Part shown: piece by piece, positions 18,110 to 27,583 of the stretch
Numbering within the stretch: the first letter of the stretch is position 1
Layout of the letters: every line of letters starts with the position of its first letter
Source: Aliivibrio salmonicida LFI1238
GTDB lineage: Bacteria; Pseudomonadota; Gammaproteobacteria; Enterobacterales; Vibrionaceae
Assembly (NCBI RefSeq): GCF_000196495.1
Contig: NC_011313.1
Coordinates: 310,001-374,000, forward strand
Direction of reading: 5' to 3'
Length of the DNA stretch: 64,000 bases
The notes under the pieces: model-generated
Database searches by the model: none
What the model was told of the DNA's origin: nothing
What the model saw: only the letters and a program-made list of their open reading frames with translations
Position numbers and translations under genes: made by a program

Positions 18110-18129
18110 AAATTATAAGCTTATTAATA
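18110..18129. promoter_or_regulatory. Palindrome upstream of binA resembling a LuxR/HapR/LitR site
   Basis: The region is centred on ATAAGCTTAT and matches about 14 of the central 20 positions of the TTATTGATAAATTTATCAATAA consensus of Vibrio LuxR-type (LitR/HapR) regulators. It lies about 115 bp upstream of the binA start. AT-rich sequence makes chance matches possible. Confidence 0.3.
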
Positions 18130-18145
18130 GTAAGGTTATATGGTG

Positions 18146-18790
18146 TTATTGGCCTCTAGCAAATAACATGACTTTTATAGTCATAAGAAGAATGTAACTG
18201 TCTGATTTTATCCAGCTTGAGATAGAACGGAGTGACAGTGCGTAACTGTGGTCAAACCCAACCTTAGATCGTACGTCTTCAATACTGGTGTCATAACCTT
18301 GGTTTACTTGCGCTAAACCAGTAATGCCAGGTAGAACGCCATAGGTTCGTTCACTAAAATAAGGGATCTCATGTTCTAGTTTATTATAGAAGGTTGGTCG
18401 CTCAGGTCTTGGTCCAACAAGAGACATATCACCATTTAAAACATTAAAAAATTGAGGTAACTCATCAAGACGTGTTTTTCGCAAAAATCGTCCAACGAGC
18501 GTCACGCGAGTGTCTCCTTTCACGGCTAATGTTGCGCCAGTGCTCACTTCCGCATCTTCTACCATACTTCTAAATTTTATCATTTCAAATACGTAAATTT
18601 GTTCTGGCATTGCCTTTCCCACGCGAAGTTGGCGATAAAATACAGGGCCTTTAGAGTTAACCTTAATGGCAATGGCAATCAATGGAAATAAAGGCAAAGT
18701 AATGAGCAAACCAATAAGAGATAGGCATACGTCAAAAGCCCGTTTTGCTTTAATGGTTGGTTGGTTAATTGTGTAATATGAATTTATCAT
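18146..18790 (-). CDS. sypR: SypR: undecaprenyl-phosphate sugar-1-phosphate transferase
   Basis: This is a 214-aa polyprenyl-phosphate sugar-phosphate transferase that puts the first sugar of the repeat unit on the lipid carrier at the inner membrane. One N-terminal membrane helix (about residues 18-42) is followed by the catalytic core: KGPVFYRQLRVGK, KFRSMV, RLDELPQFFNVLNGDMSLVGPRPERP. It is the short WbaP/WcaJ C-terminal type without extra membrane helices. Last gene of the syp locus, 17 bp after sypQ. Confidence 0.93.
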   Translation of the reverse strand: MINSYYTINQPTIKAKRAFDVCLSLIGLLITLPLFPLIAIAIKVNSKGPVFYRQLRVGKAMPEQIYVFEMIKFRSMVEDAEVSTGATLAVKGDTRVTLVGRFLRKTRLDELPQFFNVLNGDMSLVGPRPERPTFYNKLEHEIPYFSERTYGVLPGITGLAQVNQGYDTSIEDVRSKVGFDHSYALSLRSISSWIKSDSYILLMTIKVMLFARGQ

Positions 18791-18807
18791 CTTGATATCC
18801 CGTTCAT

Positions 18808-19992
18808 TTATTTATGCACACGAGACCAAGGGCCACGTTGTTTATTGAATACATAAGTCAGCCCACCAATTAAATTGGCGGCGTGTCCAGCGACAAGGTA
18901 AGCCACTGTTTGGCAATATTTATGAGAGAATAAAGAAGGGAAAGACAGGCTAACGATACCCAAACTATAGCCCAGTGTCTGCGCAATAAACGCAGCCATA
19001 AAAATGGGGTTGTGAATAAGAAATACCGAGCCAATATAGGCCATTATCATGAAGTATGGCATGGTGATTCGTAACCCTTTTCCTGATATAAAAGTAAAGG
19101 CAATGCCTTTGTATTTAGGATTAAAGAGAGGGAATAAGCGTAATAACTGTTGAAGATTACCTGCTGAAATTCGTAAGCGGCGAGAAAAATCCTCTTCTTG
19201 CAACGCGTGCTCAAGTTCCAAAGCATAGATTTTTGGTTCGTAGATGGCTTTGTACCCTTTTTCTACAATCTTCATCGGTAAAATAAAATCATCGTTGATC
19301 GTATCTTCACTTAATGGGGTGAATAAGTCGGTTCTAAATAGATAAAAAGCACCATGAGATCCTAAACTTGCTCCAAAGGTGGCTTCTTTTTGCTTGATGC
19401 TGGTTTGATATTCCCAATACTTTTTCTCACCTTCTGAGCTTGGGTCTAATAGTTTGTATGTTGGATTAACGACCCCTACGGTATGATCTTCAAAGTGGGC
19501 GGCGGCAATAAGCAGTGCATCGTATGAGATAAGCGCAGAAACATCACTCAACGCCACAAGATCGCTTTTGCATTGTGGAATAACATCATTAAGTAGCATT
19601 ACCTTTCCTCTGTTTTCTTTAAAGGCAAAGACTTCAATGTGAATGTCGGAGCAAATGGCTTCTTGTAAGGTGTTGTAGGCAATATTTACGGTATCGTCGG
19701 TACACCCATCACAAGCAATGATGATAGTGAGTTTATTTGACGGGTAATCTAAGCACGTCAAATTGCGAATCTTATCTGCTATCCATAATTCTTCATTATA
19801 AGCAGGCAAGATAATCGTAATACTTGGTAAATATCGATCTTTTTTTGATGATACAAAATGACGATGGTTTGTTTTTGTTGCTTTTTGAGGATGATATTTA
19901 GCAAACAAAGTTAAAATAATTGGATACAAAGCATGGTGGTAAATGACCATGAAAATACTGACAGAGGTTACTGCAATAATGAAATTATTCAT
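18808..19992 (-). CDS. sypQ: SypQ: family 2 membrane glycosyltransferase
   Basis: This is a 394-aa GT2 enzyme. An N-terminal membrane helix is followed by the GT-A domain: ILPAYNEELWIADKIRNL, then CDGCTDD, the DVS variant of DxD (LSDVSALI), and NDDFILPMKIVEKGY for the acceptor/base region. Two or three C-terminal helices follow. V. fischeri SypQ is a putative glycosyltransferase of the same position; similarity to processive N-acetylglucosamine polymerases such as PgaC is only general. Its ATG overlaps the sypP stop by 4 nt. Confidence 0.92.
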   Translation of the reverse strand: MNNFIIAVTSVSIFMVIYHHALYPIILTLFAKYHPQKATKTNHRHFVSSKKDRYLPSITIILPAYNEELWIADKIRNLTCLDYPSNKLTIIIACDGCTDDTVNIAYNTLQEAICSDIHIEVFAFKENRGKVMLLNDVIPQCKSDLVALSDVSALISYDALLIAAAHFEDHTVGVVNPTYKLLDPSSEGEKKYWEYQTSIKQKEATFGASLGSHGAFYLFRTDLFTPLSEDTINDDFILPMKIVEKGYKAIYEPKIYALELEHALQEEDFSRRLRISAGNLQQLLRLFPLFNPKYKGIAFTFISGKGLRITMPYFMIMAYIGSVFLIHNPIFMAAFIAQTLGYSLGIVSLSFPSLFSHKYCQTVAYLVAGHAANLIGGLTYVFNKQRGPWSRVHK

Positions 19993-21077
19993 ATCGTTAC
20001 TCCTTGAAAGTAAAGGTTTTCATACGCTGTTGCCATACTGCCTGCATGATTGTTTTTTAGTATGAAATCACGAGGAGAGCCGGTTTCTTTTTGATAAGCG
20101 AGCGCCTGTATTCCTTGCGCTAAGGTAATGGCATCATTATTGGCGACTAATAAACTGTACGTTGGGCACAAGGTTTCACTCACACCACCGACATCATTGG
20201 CAATACAAGGAACACCGCATGATTGAGCCTCTAAGGTTGAAAGTGGAAAGCCTTCGTTGTTTGATGGCAAGCAAAATACATCAAGTGCTTGATAAAACGT
20301 CGGCATATGGTCGATATGCCCAAGAAAGTGCACTCGTTTCTCAAGATGATATTCGGCAACAAGTCGTTGCAGGTATTCTTTTTCTGACCCCGACCCTGCC
20401 AATAACAAATGATATTTTGAATCAAGAAAGCGAAACGCTTCGATCAGTTTGTCTTGGCCTTTTACCATTTCAAGCCGTGCGGCATTACCAATAATAATGC
20501 TTTCTTCTGGTAAGTTTAGACGCAAGGTTTGATGCGCATTTTGTCGATGACCTGATTGAAACTTCGACGTATCGATGCCATTTTTAATGGTGTAAATAGG
20601 GTACTTATTAAAAATTAGGGACAATGTTTTTTTCACAAAATGTGCATCAGCAACGAGTTTTGGTTCTGAAATAGAAAGAGCAAGACGTTGTAAATAACGA
20701 TGCTTTTTATTATTAAGGTGCCATGCATCATGTTCAGTATGAATATGTTCGGCTTTGCCATACCATTTTACGGCACAGCCAGCGTATAAGAGTGGGCCGA
20801 TATGGTGTGAATGCACGATATTTGCTTGATGCTCTTTGAATATTGAAATCAATTTCTTAATGGTACTTGTTTGAAAACCACTGGGTTTATCAAGAAAAAT
20901 AAGCTGTTCTTGATAGTGTGACAGTCGTGGCCAACGTTGAATAGACTCTGTGAGTGTGCCTTCTAAACTGACTAATACGATTTTATGCTCGGGATTGGTA
21001 AAAGCCAACATATCTAGCACCATAGTTTCTAGGCCGCCAGGGGAAAGATGTTGAACAACATGAATGATAGTTTTCAT
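19989..21077 (-). CDS. sypP: SypP: family 4 glycosyltransferase
   Basis: This is a 362-aa GT-B enzyme of family 4. The N-terminal glycine motif is LSPGGLETMV, and the nucleotide-sugar binding region carries NAARLEMVKGQDKLIEAF, LLLAGSGSEKEYL and the E-x7-E motif (EGFPLSTLE). It probably adds one sugar to the lipid-linked Syp repeat. It begins its own transcription unit: a sigma-54 promoter and a SypG-like element lie upstream in the 127-bp gap after sypO. Confidence 0.92.
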   Translation of the reverse strand: MKTIIHVVQHLSPGGLETMVLDMLAFTNPEHKIVLVSLEGTLTESIQRWPRLSHYQEQLIFLDKPSGFQTSTIKKLISIFKEHQANIVHSHHIGPLLYAGCAVKWYGKAEHIHTEHDAWHLNNKKHRYLQRLALSISEPKLVADAHFVKKTLSLIFNKYPIYTIKNGIDTSKFQSGHRQNAHQTLRLNLPEESIIIGNAARLEMVKGQDKLIEAFRFLDSKYHLLLAGSGSEKEYLQRLVAEYHLEKRVHFLGHIDHMPTFYQALDVFCLPSNNEGFPLSTLEAQSCGVPCIANDVGGVSETLCPTYSLLVANNDAITLAQGIQALAYQKETGSPRDFILKNNHAGSMATAYENLYFQGVTI

Positions 21078-21108
21078 AGCGCACTCCTTTTGTGTCTAAC
21101 CTAGATAT

Positions 21109-21124
21109 TGCAGAGTTTGTGCCA
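21109..21124 (-). promoter_or_regulatory. Sigma-54 promoter of sypP
   Basis: Read on the minus strand: TGGCACAAACTCTGCA. The GG and GC doublets are at the correct 10-bp separation. About 30 bp before the sypP start. Confidence 0.85.
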
Positions 21125-21172
21125 GTTATTAAATTCTTATTATTCAGGTGGTTATAATTCCATGTTTTGTTT

Positions 21173-21187
21173 TTCTCAAAATGAGAA
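21173..21187. promoter_or_regulatory. SypG-binding-element-like palindrome upstream of sypP
   Basis: TTCTCA-AAA-TGAGAA, a perfect 6+3+6 palindrome about 50 bp upstream of the sigma-54 promoter, the position expected of an activator site. The same motif occurs before sypI and sypM. Confidence 0.8.
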
Positions 21188-21204
21188 TGAATTTGAAAGT
21201 ACGA

Positions 21205-22704
21205 TTAACTAGAAAATGGAGATGAAGAACAATAAGGATCTGATGTCGTTTTTTTATCTGATAAGGGAGAAAATAACGTACTTGATTGGGGCGGAATACG
21301 GCTGAGTAAAGGCGCTGAATGTAACGCCATTAATTCATCTTTTCTTCGTATCGTGGTGTCGCACAGTTCCGCAATAACGGCCAAACCACTGCCTATTCCC
21401 ACACCGCCAAAGATACCAGCAATGATAAACAGAACCGTGGGCAAATTAGAAGGGCTATTAGGAGTGTAAGGCCTATCAATAATTTTCACTCGTTTGTCTT
21501 GTTCAAAGATACCCAGTGAGCTGGTTAATTTTGCCATCTCAAATCGTTCGACTAAATCTGTATACAATTGACGTTTTAAGGCCAAATCACGTTGTAATTG
21601 ATATAGTTCTTGTTCATTCCTGCCAAAATTAGAGGCTTGTTTTTCAAGCTCTTTTATCATGCTATCTAACACGTTGGTCTCTTCGGTTAATGCATCCACT
21701 TTACTGGTGGCTTGTTGCAGTTCTTCTAGCTGTGATAACAAAATAGGAGGGGCTTTAGATAAATCATCAACACTGCTACTGCTCGCGATATCCCATAATT
21801 GTTCGCTACTCAATCCTGGTTGGGTTTGAGACAGTAAACGAGTTCGCTCTTCTTCTAATCGATTAAGGTTTCTTAATTTACCTTGTACTTTACTGTGTTG
21901 AGAGGTGTATTTCGCTTGAAGCAGGGTTAGCTCCCCACGAATACGGATGATTTGTTCTTCTAATTTACCAATGACAGGGTTGGTTTTTGATAGTTGTAAA
22001 TCAATCGAGCCTAAGCGTTTCTTTGCCCCTGCTAATTCGGCTTGTCGCTCGTAAAGGCGTTGTTTTAGTTTGGTTAATCTATCTAGACTCGTGATTTGCA
22101 TTTCCGGTAAAGTGGTGTCCTCACGGCTTTTAAATTCAGCGAGTTTTGATTCTGAAATATCCAATTCTTGACGGCGAAAATCGATATTTTCAGATAAAAA
22201 TTGGCTTGAATCTTTCATTGATGAACGTTCTGGCGCAAGTAATTGCTCGGTGAAATGACGACTGACGGCTTCAAGTGTCTCTTTCATGCCTTCTTGTTTA
22301 TTTGAACTGTAGTCTATACGAATCAAATCCTTACCTGCCATGGTGACCGATAAGCTATTAGATAACTGAGCCACCGCATTATCCATGGCTTGAGGTGACA
22401 TCGACTCATGTACGTAACCTCTTTCTTGTGCCACTAACCCTAAAATATGTCGACTGTGAAGTAAGGTTTGTAAGGCGCTTAATCGTTCTTTTAACATGGT
22501 CGAAACCGCTAAGTCTTCTAGAAATGGGTTCATTTTGGCCGTTTCTTGAATCAACATACTGGTATGAGATTCATAATATTTAGGGGCTAATTTCGCAATG
22601 GTTAACCCTATTAATGGAACTAATATAATAGGGATAACAATAAGGTAGCGTCGGCGCCATGCTCCCTCAAGAAGAATTAAAAATTGCTGACTTAATGTGA
22701 TCAT
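21205..22704 (-). CDS. sypO: SypO: Wzz/Wzc-type chain-length determinant
   Basis: This is a 499-aa polysaccharide co-polymerase of the inner membrane. An N-terminal helix (about residues 20-42), a long periplasmic coiled-coil region (about 140-400) and a C-terminal proline-rich motif plus membrane helix (TPNSPSNLPTVLFII) give the Wzz layout. The cytosolic tail (about 60 residues) has no ATPase domain. It sets polymer length, probably together with SypD. ATG 22704 overlaps the sypN stop (ATGA) and has GGAGG upstream, so the longer frame from 22749 is rejected. Confidence 0.9.
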   Translation of the reverse strand: MITLSQQFLILLEGAWRRRYLIVIPIILVPLIGLTIAKLAPKYYESHTSMLIQETAKMNPFLEDLAVSTMLKERLSALQTLLHSRHILGLVAQERGYVHESMSPQAMDNAVAQLSNSLSVTMAGKDLIRIDYSSNKQEGMKETLEAVSRHFTEQLLAPERSSMKDSSQFLSENIDFRRQELDISESKLAEFKSREDTTLPEMQITSLDRLTKLKQRLYERQAELAGAKKRLGSIDLQLSKTNPVIGKLEEQIIRIRGELTLLQAKYTSQHSKVQGKLRNLNRLEEERTRLLSQTQPGLSSEQLWDIASSSSVDDLSKAPPILLSQLEELQQATSKVDALTEETNVLDSMIKELEKQASNFGRNEQELYQLQRDLALKRQLYTDLVERFEMAKLTSSLGIFEQDKRVKIIDRPYTPNSPSNLPTVLFIIAGIFGGVGIGSGLAVIAELCDTTIRRKDELMALHSAPLLSRIPPQSSTLFSPLSDKKTTSDPYCSSSPFSS

Positions 22705-23858
22705 AATGCCTCCAACCATGCATCTAGTTGCATCGCTCTTGCTTGCCATGTGTGATTTTTTATTAATGCAGCTTGCTGCTCTTTTCTACGTCGAGCATCA
22801 AGAGAGGTGATGTTGTTATTCTCTTCTTTCCATTGCAGCTTGATGGTATGCAGTTGCTGAGAGAATTCATTGACTGAATTTACAGTGTGAATTGTCGATT
22901 TATAAGGGGCTAGCGCAGGAAAAGGGGTGCTGATAATCGGCGTTCCTGTCGCTAAATACTCAAGTAATTTTAAAGGATTACAGGCTCTAATTTGTTCATT
23001 ATCGACAAAAGGTAATAGACTTACTTGCCAGTGTTGGCTATAACGAGATAATTGATGATGAGGCTTTGTTCCTAATAAACTCAGATTGTTATGGTCATCA
23101 AAAGGATTAAATCCTAACTCATTTTGACCAATGAAAACAAAATGCCAATCTGGATTTTTTGCAATCACTTGGTTAAGTAAATCATAATCTAACCAGTGCG
23201 ATAAACTGCCATAAAAACCAGCGATTGGTTTGCCATCATTAAATAGATCATTTGCTCGTGGTGTTGTTTGATGGAATAAAGTGTAATCGACACCATGAGG
23301 CAGATATTGTGTTTTTTCTTGTGGGAATTTGGCAAATAAAGCCTCGCTTGCGACTAAAATGAGATCGGCTTTTTTTACCAATTTATTTTCGTGTTTAAGT
23401 ACGACGTCATGATCAACACCGGCAAGGGCTGAGAAATCATCACCACAATAGTAAACCACTTGTGTTTCATTTAATGACCCGCAGAGATCGGCAACGGTAG
23501 GTAATGAAGTCCATAATATAGGTTGATGTAAATTCGCTTTTTTAAGGATTGGTTTTAATTGTTTGGTTATTAAGCGTTTTGCTATCCAACGAGCAATAGA
23601 TCCTTTTGGTGCCGGGATCGTTTTTAGATTCACCGTTTTAAAAGGAGCGATATCAGTATCACCATTGATTTCTACTGTTGCTTGAGTGATCTTTTTCCAG
23701 ACACGTTTTATATCATGAATAGAGCACTTAGGCTGACGTAAGCCAATCGAATTGACCCAAATTATTTGTCGATTATAAGACAGCTGTTTGATTAAATGTT
23801 GGGTGCTAGAAGGTAAACCACCCCAATCTTCGCCGAAAACAATCAGATCATGCTTCAT
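22701..23858 (-). CDS. sypN: SypN: glycosyltransferase (GT-B fold)
   Basis: This is a 385-aa cytosolic glycosyltransferase of GT4-like type. Features are an N-terminal GEDWGGLPSSTQHL, a central PHGVDYTLF hinge segment, and a C-terminal nucleotide-sugar site with AGFYGSLSHWLDYDLL, FIGQNELGFNPF and the region NPLKLLEYLATGTPIISTPF. The start overlaps the sypM end by 11 nt and its stop overlaps sypO by 4 nt, so sypM-N-O are translationally coupled. Confidence 0.9.
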   Translation of the reverse strand: MKHDLIVFGEDWGGLPSSTQHLIKQLSYNRQIIWVNSIGLRQPKCSIHDIKRVWKKITQATVEINGDTDIAPFKTVNLKTIPAPKGSIARWIAKRLITKQLKPILKKANLHQPILWTSLPTVADLCGSLNETQVVYYCGDDFSALAGVDHDVVLKHENKLVKKADLILVASEALFAKFPQEKTQYLPHGVDYTLFHQTTPRANDLFNDGKPIAGFYGSLSHWLDYDLLNQVIAKNPDWHFVFIGQNELGFNPFDDHNNLSLLGTKPHHQLSRYSQHWQVSLLPFVDNEQIRACNPLKLLEYLATGTPIISTPFPALAPYKSTIHTVNSVNEFSQQLHTIKLQWKEENNNITSLDARRRKEQQAALIKNHTWQARAMQLDAWLEAL

Positions 23859-24603
23859 AACGAATGTCCTCTTTGATTGTTTTTGAGCTTGTAATGTCTA
23901 ACGGCTTGATGACTTTGGCTGGGTTTCCACCGGCTAATACAAAGGGCGGTAAGCTTTTGGTTACGACACTGCCTGAGGCGACAATGGTGCCTTCACCGAC
24001 AGTGACATTGCCAATGATACTAACGCGAGATCCCAACCATACGTCTTTTTCTAAAATAATATCGCCCACTTGGCTGTCTAAATCCGCTTTCCCTAAAGCG
24101 CGTTCTGTTGGGTCGATAGGGTGGCCTGGGTAACCACACAGAAAGCCTTGCCCTGCGATACGAACATTATCGGCAATCACTATTTTATTGCCGACAGCAA
24201 TTGTGGTTTGCCAGCATATATCGACATTGTTCCCTACCGTTAGAGTGGGGTTTGGTGAGTCAGTGCGGCCGCTAAACGTGGTTTGTCCTGAAATCCGACA
24301 ATCATCACCAATGGTCATCGTCAGAGGGCCACTAAAAAAAGGAAGACCGCCATACAATAGAGTTCTTTTCCCATGTTTATGTAAACGTCCTTTAAACGCC
24401 GGCACATAAAAAATGAGGTGAGTTAATGCCTGCCATTGAGTTGTGATGGTTTTGTGCACGCCATAAAAAAGAACGTTAATGAGACGAGGGGTAGGCAGTT
24501 CGAAGTAACGAATGGATTTGGCCACTCTAAATAAGCGAGATGCAAGTGGGCTTTCACCTTCTTTTAACCATTGTTTGAATCGATAAACAGATAATGTGCT
24601 CAT
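23848..24603 (-). CDS. sypM: SypM: hexapeptide-repeat acyltransferase
   Basis: This is a 251-aa left-handed beta-helix acetyltransferase (VatD/WcaF type). An N-terminal helical part (about residues 1-70) precedes hexapeptide repeats (ISGQTTFSGRT to VTVGEGTIVASGSVVTK). The C-terminal cap is VLAGGNPAKVIKPL, typical of O-acetyltransferases using acetyl-CoA. It probably acetylates a sugar of the Syp repeat. It heads the sypM-N-O unit with its own sigma-54-like promoter. Confidence 0.9.
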   Translation of the reverse strand: MSTLSVYRFKQWLKEGESPLASRLFRVAKSIRYFELPTPRLINVLFYGVHKTITTQWQALTHLIFYVPAFKGRLHKHGKRTLLYGGLPFFSGPLTMTIGDDCRISGQTTFSGRTDSPNPTLTVGNNVDICWQTTIAVGNKIVIADNVRIAGQGFLCGYPGHPIDPTERALGKADLDSQVGDIILEKDVWLGSRVSIIGNVTVGEGTIVASGSVVTKSLPPFVLAGGNPAKVIKPLDITSSKTIKEDIRYEA

Positions 24604-24642
24604 AGTGACATTCCTTTTTTAGTAACTCATACAATGAGTACT

Positions 24643-24657
24643 TCACGGATTGTGCCA
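24643..24657 (-). promoter_or_regulatory. Sigma-54-like promoter of sypM
   Basis: Read on the minus strand: TTGGCACAATCCGTGA. The -24 element is perfect; the -12 doublet is GA instead of GC. It lies about 40 bp before sypM. Confidence 0.7.
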
Positions 24658-24715
24658 ATTATTTTATCTTTGTTTATCAATGGGATATTTTTATCTTTTT
24701 GTAAGAGGTATCAAA

Positions 24716-24730
24716 TTCTCATTTTGAGAA
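24716..24730. promoter_or_regulatory. SypG-binding-element-like palindrome upstream of sypM
   Basis: TTCTCA-TTT-TGAGAA, a perfect palindrome about 60 bp upstream of the sypM promoter, just after the end of sypL. Confidence 0.8.
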
Positions 24731-24749
24731 TCGATTTGACGGTGAAATA

Positions 24750-26144
24750 TTATGACGTTGATTTATTTAATTCGGCTAAGGCGATCTCACTGGTTTTACT
24801 TACGGAGACCACTAACGCTGCCAAAATGTAAATCGGCCAGTTAAAGCCTTGAGTTAAGAAGGTACCAGAGACAATAGTACCGATTAAGCCTGCAAATACC
24901 GCTTGTGCACTGGTATAAATTGCGGAGTCGATATTATCTTGCACCAATTTTACGGCCTGTAAGGTTCGGTTTGCTTTTCTGATTAAGACAATGACCAAGC
25001 TAATGAATACCGCTAAACCAAGAAAACCGGTTTCAGCCAATACACCAAACCATGTACTGTGTACTGCATGATTTAAACCATCCCAGTGAGGGCTGTAATA
25101 AAAGTAATTGGCGTAGAAGTTATCTAATCCAACACCGGTTAATGGATTACTGACCGCCATTTTGAACGCGGCTTCCCATGCGTATAAACGTCCCATGGCG
25201 GAGGCATCTATACCTGCTTCAGCCGCTCCACCTGATGACCGTTCTGAAATACCAGCAATAAAAAATAAGATACTGCCTGCGGCAATGGCAATAGAAAGCA
25301 ACAGTATCTTCGATTTTATACGTTGTAATCCATAAATCCCGAATACAGCGATCATTCCTAATAATCCGCCTCGACTTTGCGTAGCCATTACAGCCCAAAA
25401 GAGAATAGGAATAGCGATAAACCCAATGAGTCGTTGATGCCAAGGTAATTGATGCGTCACTAATAAACCAACGGCAAATGAGGTTGGAAACATGAGCACT
25501 AAGGCAAGGTCATTCGGATCACCAAGCATTGAGCCTAATTCTCGGCCAATAGTGACTCGGGTTCCTTCTACAAGCCCAATACCGCCCAATTTATTTTGAA
25601 TCGCAATTAATCCAACTAGAACCCCCGCAATGGTGATGGCTTTTAAGGTAAAAGCCAGTTGATTGGGGCTACGAACAAGTATCGCTATCGCAAAGGTCAT
25701 GAGTATTATTTTCCAATAGATATTTTTGAAATACTCAATAGCGATAGGACGGTTTCCAGAAAAAATGATACCAATGATAACCAAAATAAGAAAACAGGTT
25801 AGTAATGTAAATTCTTTACACCAAAACAGTTTTATTTGCTTTGTAATGCCCACCTGCCAAATTAAGGCAGCTAAAGAGCTGAGAGAGAGTAATAATGGGA
25901 TTTTTAGATTATAAATCTGAGGAAAAACTTCATGAATGCGGAAAAAAGAGAAAATAACAAAAAACAGTACCATTAAAAATGGACGATTAAGAACATAAAG
26001 CACAGCAAGTGGCAGTATGCCTAATACGATAATTAAAGCAGGATGAGGAAACAAACGCCACAATATACCTGCTAAAATTGAGCAGGTAATTGCTGTAAAC
26101 CATTGCAATGGTTTTGATTGAAGTGGCGTGTTGTTATTTATCAT
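24750..26144 (-). CDS. sypL: SypL: O-antigen ligase/polymerase family protein
   Basis: This is a 464-aa polytopic inner-membrane protein with about eleven helices. The Wzy_C (O-antigen ligase family) segment includes ATQSRGGLLGM and a large periplasmic loop with NPLTGVGLDNFYANYF and HAVHSTWFGVLAETGFLG, where catalytic Arg and His residues of the family lie. It joins or transfers the Syp repeat units on the periplasmic face. It overlaps sypK by 4 nt. Confidence 0.9.
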   Translation of the reverse strand: MINNNTPLQSKPLQWFTAITCSILAGILWRLFPHPALIIVLGILPLAVLYVLNRPFLMVLFFVIFSFFRIHEVFPQIYNLKIPLLLSLSSLAALIWQVGITKQIKLFWCKEFTLLTCFLILVIIGIIFSGNRPIAIEYFKNIYWKIILMTFAIAILVRSPNQLAFTLKAITIAGVLVGLIAIQNKLGGIGLVEGTRVTIGRELGSMLGDPNDLALVLMFPTSFAVGLLVTHQLPWHQRLIGFIAIPILFWAVMATQSRGGLLGMIAVFGIYGLQRIKSKILLLSIAIAAGSILFFIAGISERSSGGAAEAGIDASAMGRLYAWEAAFKMAVSNPLTGVGLDNFYANYFYYSPHWDGLNHAVHSTWFGVLAETGFLGLAVFISLVIVLIRKANRTLQAVKLVQDNIDSAIYTSAQAVFAGLIGTIVSGTFLTQGFNWPIYILAALVVSVSKTSEIALAELNKSTS

Positions 26145-27583
26145 AAAACCTCTTTATCTTCTTTGCTGTCAGGCAAGATAATTAATTTTAGTATAGAAGC
26201 GATAAATACGCAGATTACGGTACATGCAATGCCGAGTAACAGATGCATCATGCTTGATAATCCAGACAAACTAAGTAGTACAGAACCTCCCGTAAATATA
26301 AATAATAGGGTCATTTTTTTCAGTGAATAAGGTAATAAATGACTGCGTTGAGAAAGAAAATAGGTAGCGACCATTCTGATACTCTGTGCGACGATTAATG
26401 AACCTAGAACGCCTGTCATGCCATAATTAGGGGTGAACATAATGATTAAGAACATCCCCAAAGCAGTCGATAAGCTATTAATCCATAATAATTTTTTTGT
26501 TTCTTTCTTTGCTAGTGCGCCAATGTTGATGAGTTCATTCATTTCTTTAATTGCCGCAACGATGATCAAGGCAATCACGATGGATTTTGCTTGGAGGTAG
26601 CTGACTGGCATTAATGCTTCGATAAGTAACGGTGCTAAATAGCTGACGATGATGGTTAAAGTGCATAACAATACCAAACTGGTTTGTGTCATTTTTGCTG
26701 TAATGTCTTCTCCTTTAGCTTGTAAATAATCAAAGCGTTTTGGCATCCACCACATGCAGAAAGGCTGCATTAACAAGGTCAATGCGAGTGAGAATTTTAG
26801 AGCCACCGCATAAAGAGCAACGTCATTTAATGAGGTGTTATCAACTAGTACCCAGCGTTCAAATCCGTTTAAACCAAAGGCTATGAGTCCACTGGCGGTT
26901 AGGGGTAAAGCGTAATGTAAACACTGTGATATCCTTTCTGGATTATAGATGTGAGAGGTATTGTTAACCTTCTTATTTTCTTTTACTTGAAGATAAATTA
27001 ACGCGATAATTTGAAGACTCGCAGCGATAAAACCAACCAATAAAATGGCGGTAACGCCATAACCTTGTTGTAGCACGGCGACGGTTAATACCACTTGTAA
27101 AAAAGCGCGCCCTGTTGTGATGATAAAAAATAAACCCGCTTTGTCTCGCATTCTTAGGGAGGCAAGAACGACGGCAACTACCCCTTCAAACGCCAATACC
27201 ATCAATAATAATTCAAGCTCAATAGTTGTGGCGTATTCTGGCTTAATTTCACTGATAAAAGGGCTGATTAACCAAATGATGGGCAAAGAAATACAAGCAA
27301 CAATCATGGTTAAGGTGAAGATCTCGGCGGTTATTTTTCGTTTTTGATGTGGGTCTTGTTCTGCGCCTGCAAATCGATATAACGCTTCGTGAAGTGATAA
27401 GCCTAATATGACACTTAATATCATCGCGAACGTTGACAATAGCTCTAAACGGCCTAATTCTGATTGTGGAATATGATTAGCGACATAAGGGAGCATGAAT
27501 AAGGAAACCCCTTTCATTAAAATAATACTGCTGCCATACAGTGTCATGTTTTTTAGTGCGGGTGATAAAGGAAATAAGTTCAT
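26141..27583 (-). CDS. sypK: SypK: Wzx-type lipid-linked oligosaccharide flippase
   Basis: This is a 480-aa inner-membrane transporter of the MATE/MOP superfamily with about 14 helices. It moves the lipid-linked repeat unit from the inner to the outer leaflet. The typical Wzx N-terminus LYGSSIILMKGVSLFMLPYV is present. It overlaps sypJ and sypL by 4 nt each, in keeping with the sypI-J-K-L unit. Confidence 0.9.
   Translation of the reverse strand: MNLFPLSPALKNMTLYGSSIILMKGVSLFMLPYVANHIPQSELGRLELLSTFAMILSVILGLSLHEALYRFAGAEQDPHQKRKITAEIFTLTMIVACISLPIIWLISPFISEIKPEYATTIELELLLMVLAFEGVVAVVLASLRMRDKAGLFFIITTGRAFLQVVLTVAVLQQGYGVTAILLVGFIAASLQIIALIYLQVKENKKVNNTSHIYNPERISQCLHYALPLTASGLIAFGLNGFERWVLVDNTSLNDVALYAVALKFSLALTLLMQPFCMWWMPKRFDYLQAKGEDITAKMTQTSLVLLCTLTIIVSYLAPLLIEALMPVSYLQAKSIVIALIIVAAIKEMNELINIGALAKKETKKLLWINSLSTALGMFLIIMFTPNYGMTGVLGSLIVAQSIRMVATYFLSQRSHLLPYSLKKMTLLFIFTGGSVLLSLSGLSSMMHLLLGIACTVICVFIASILKLIILPDSKEDKEVL

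Noticed and set aside
20162..20494. Open frame of 110 codons opposite sypP
   Set aside because: Antisense to the conserved donor-binding half of sypP.
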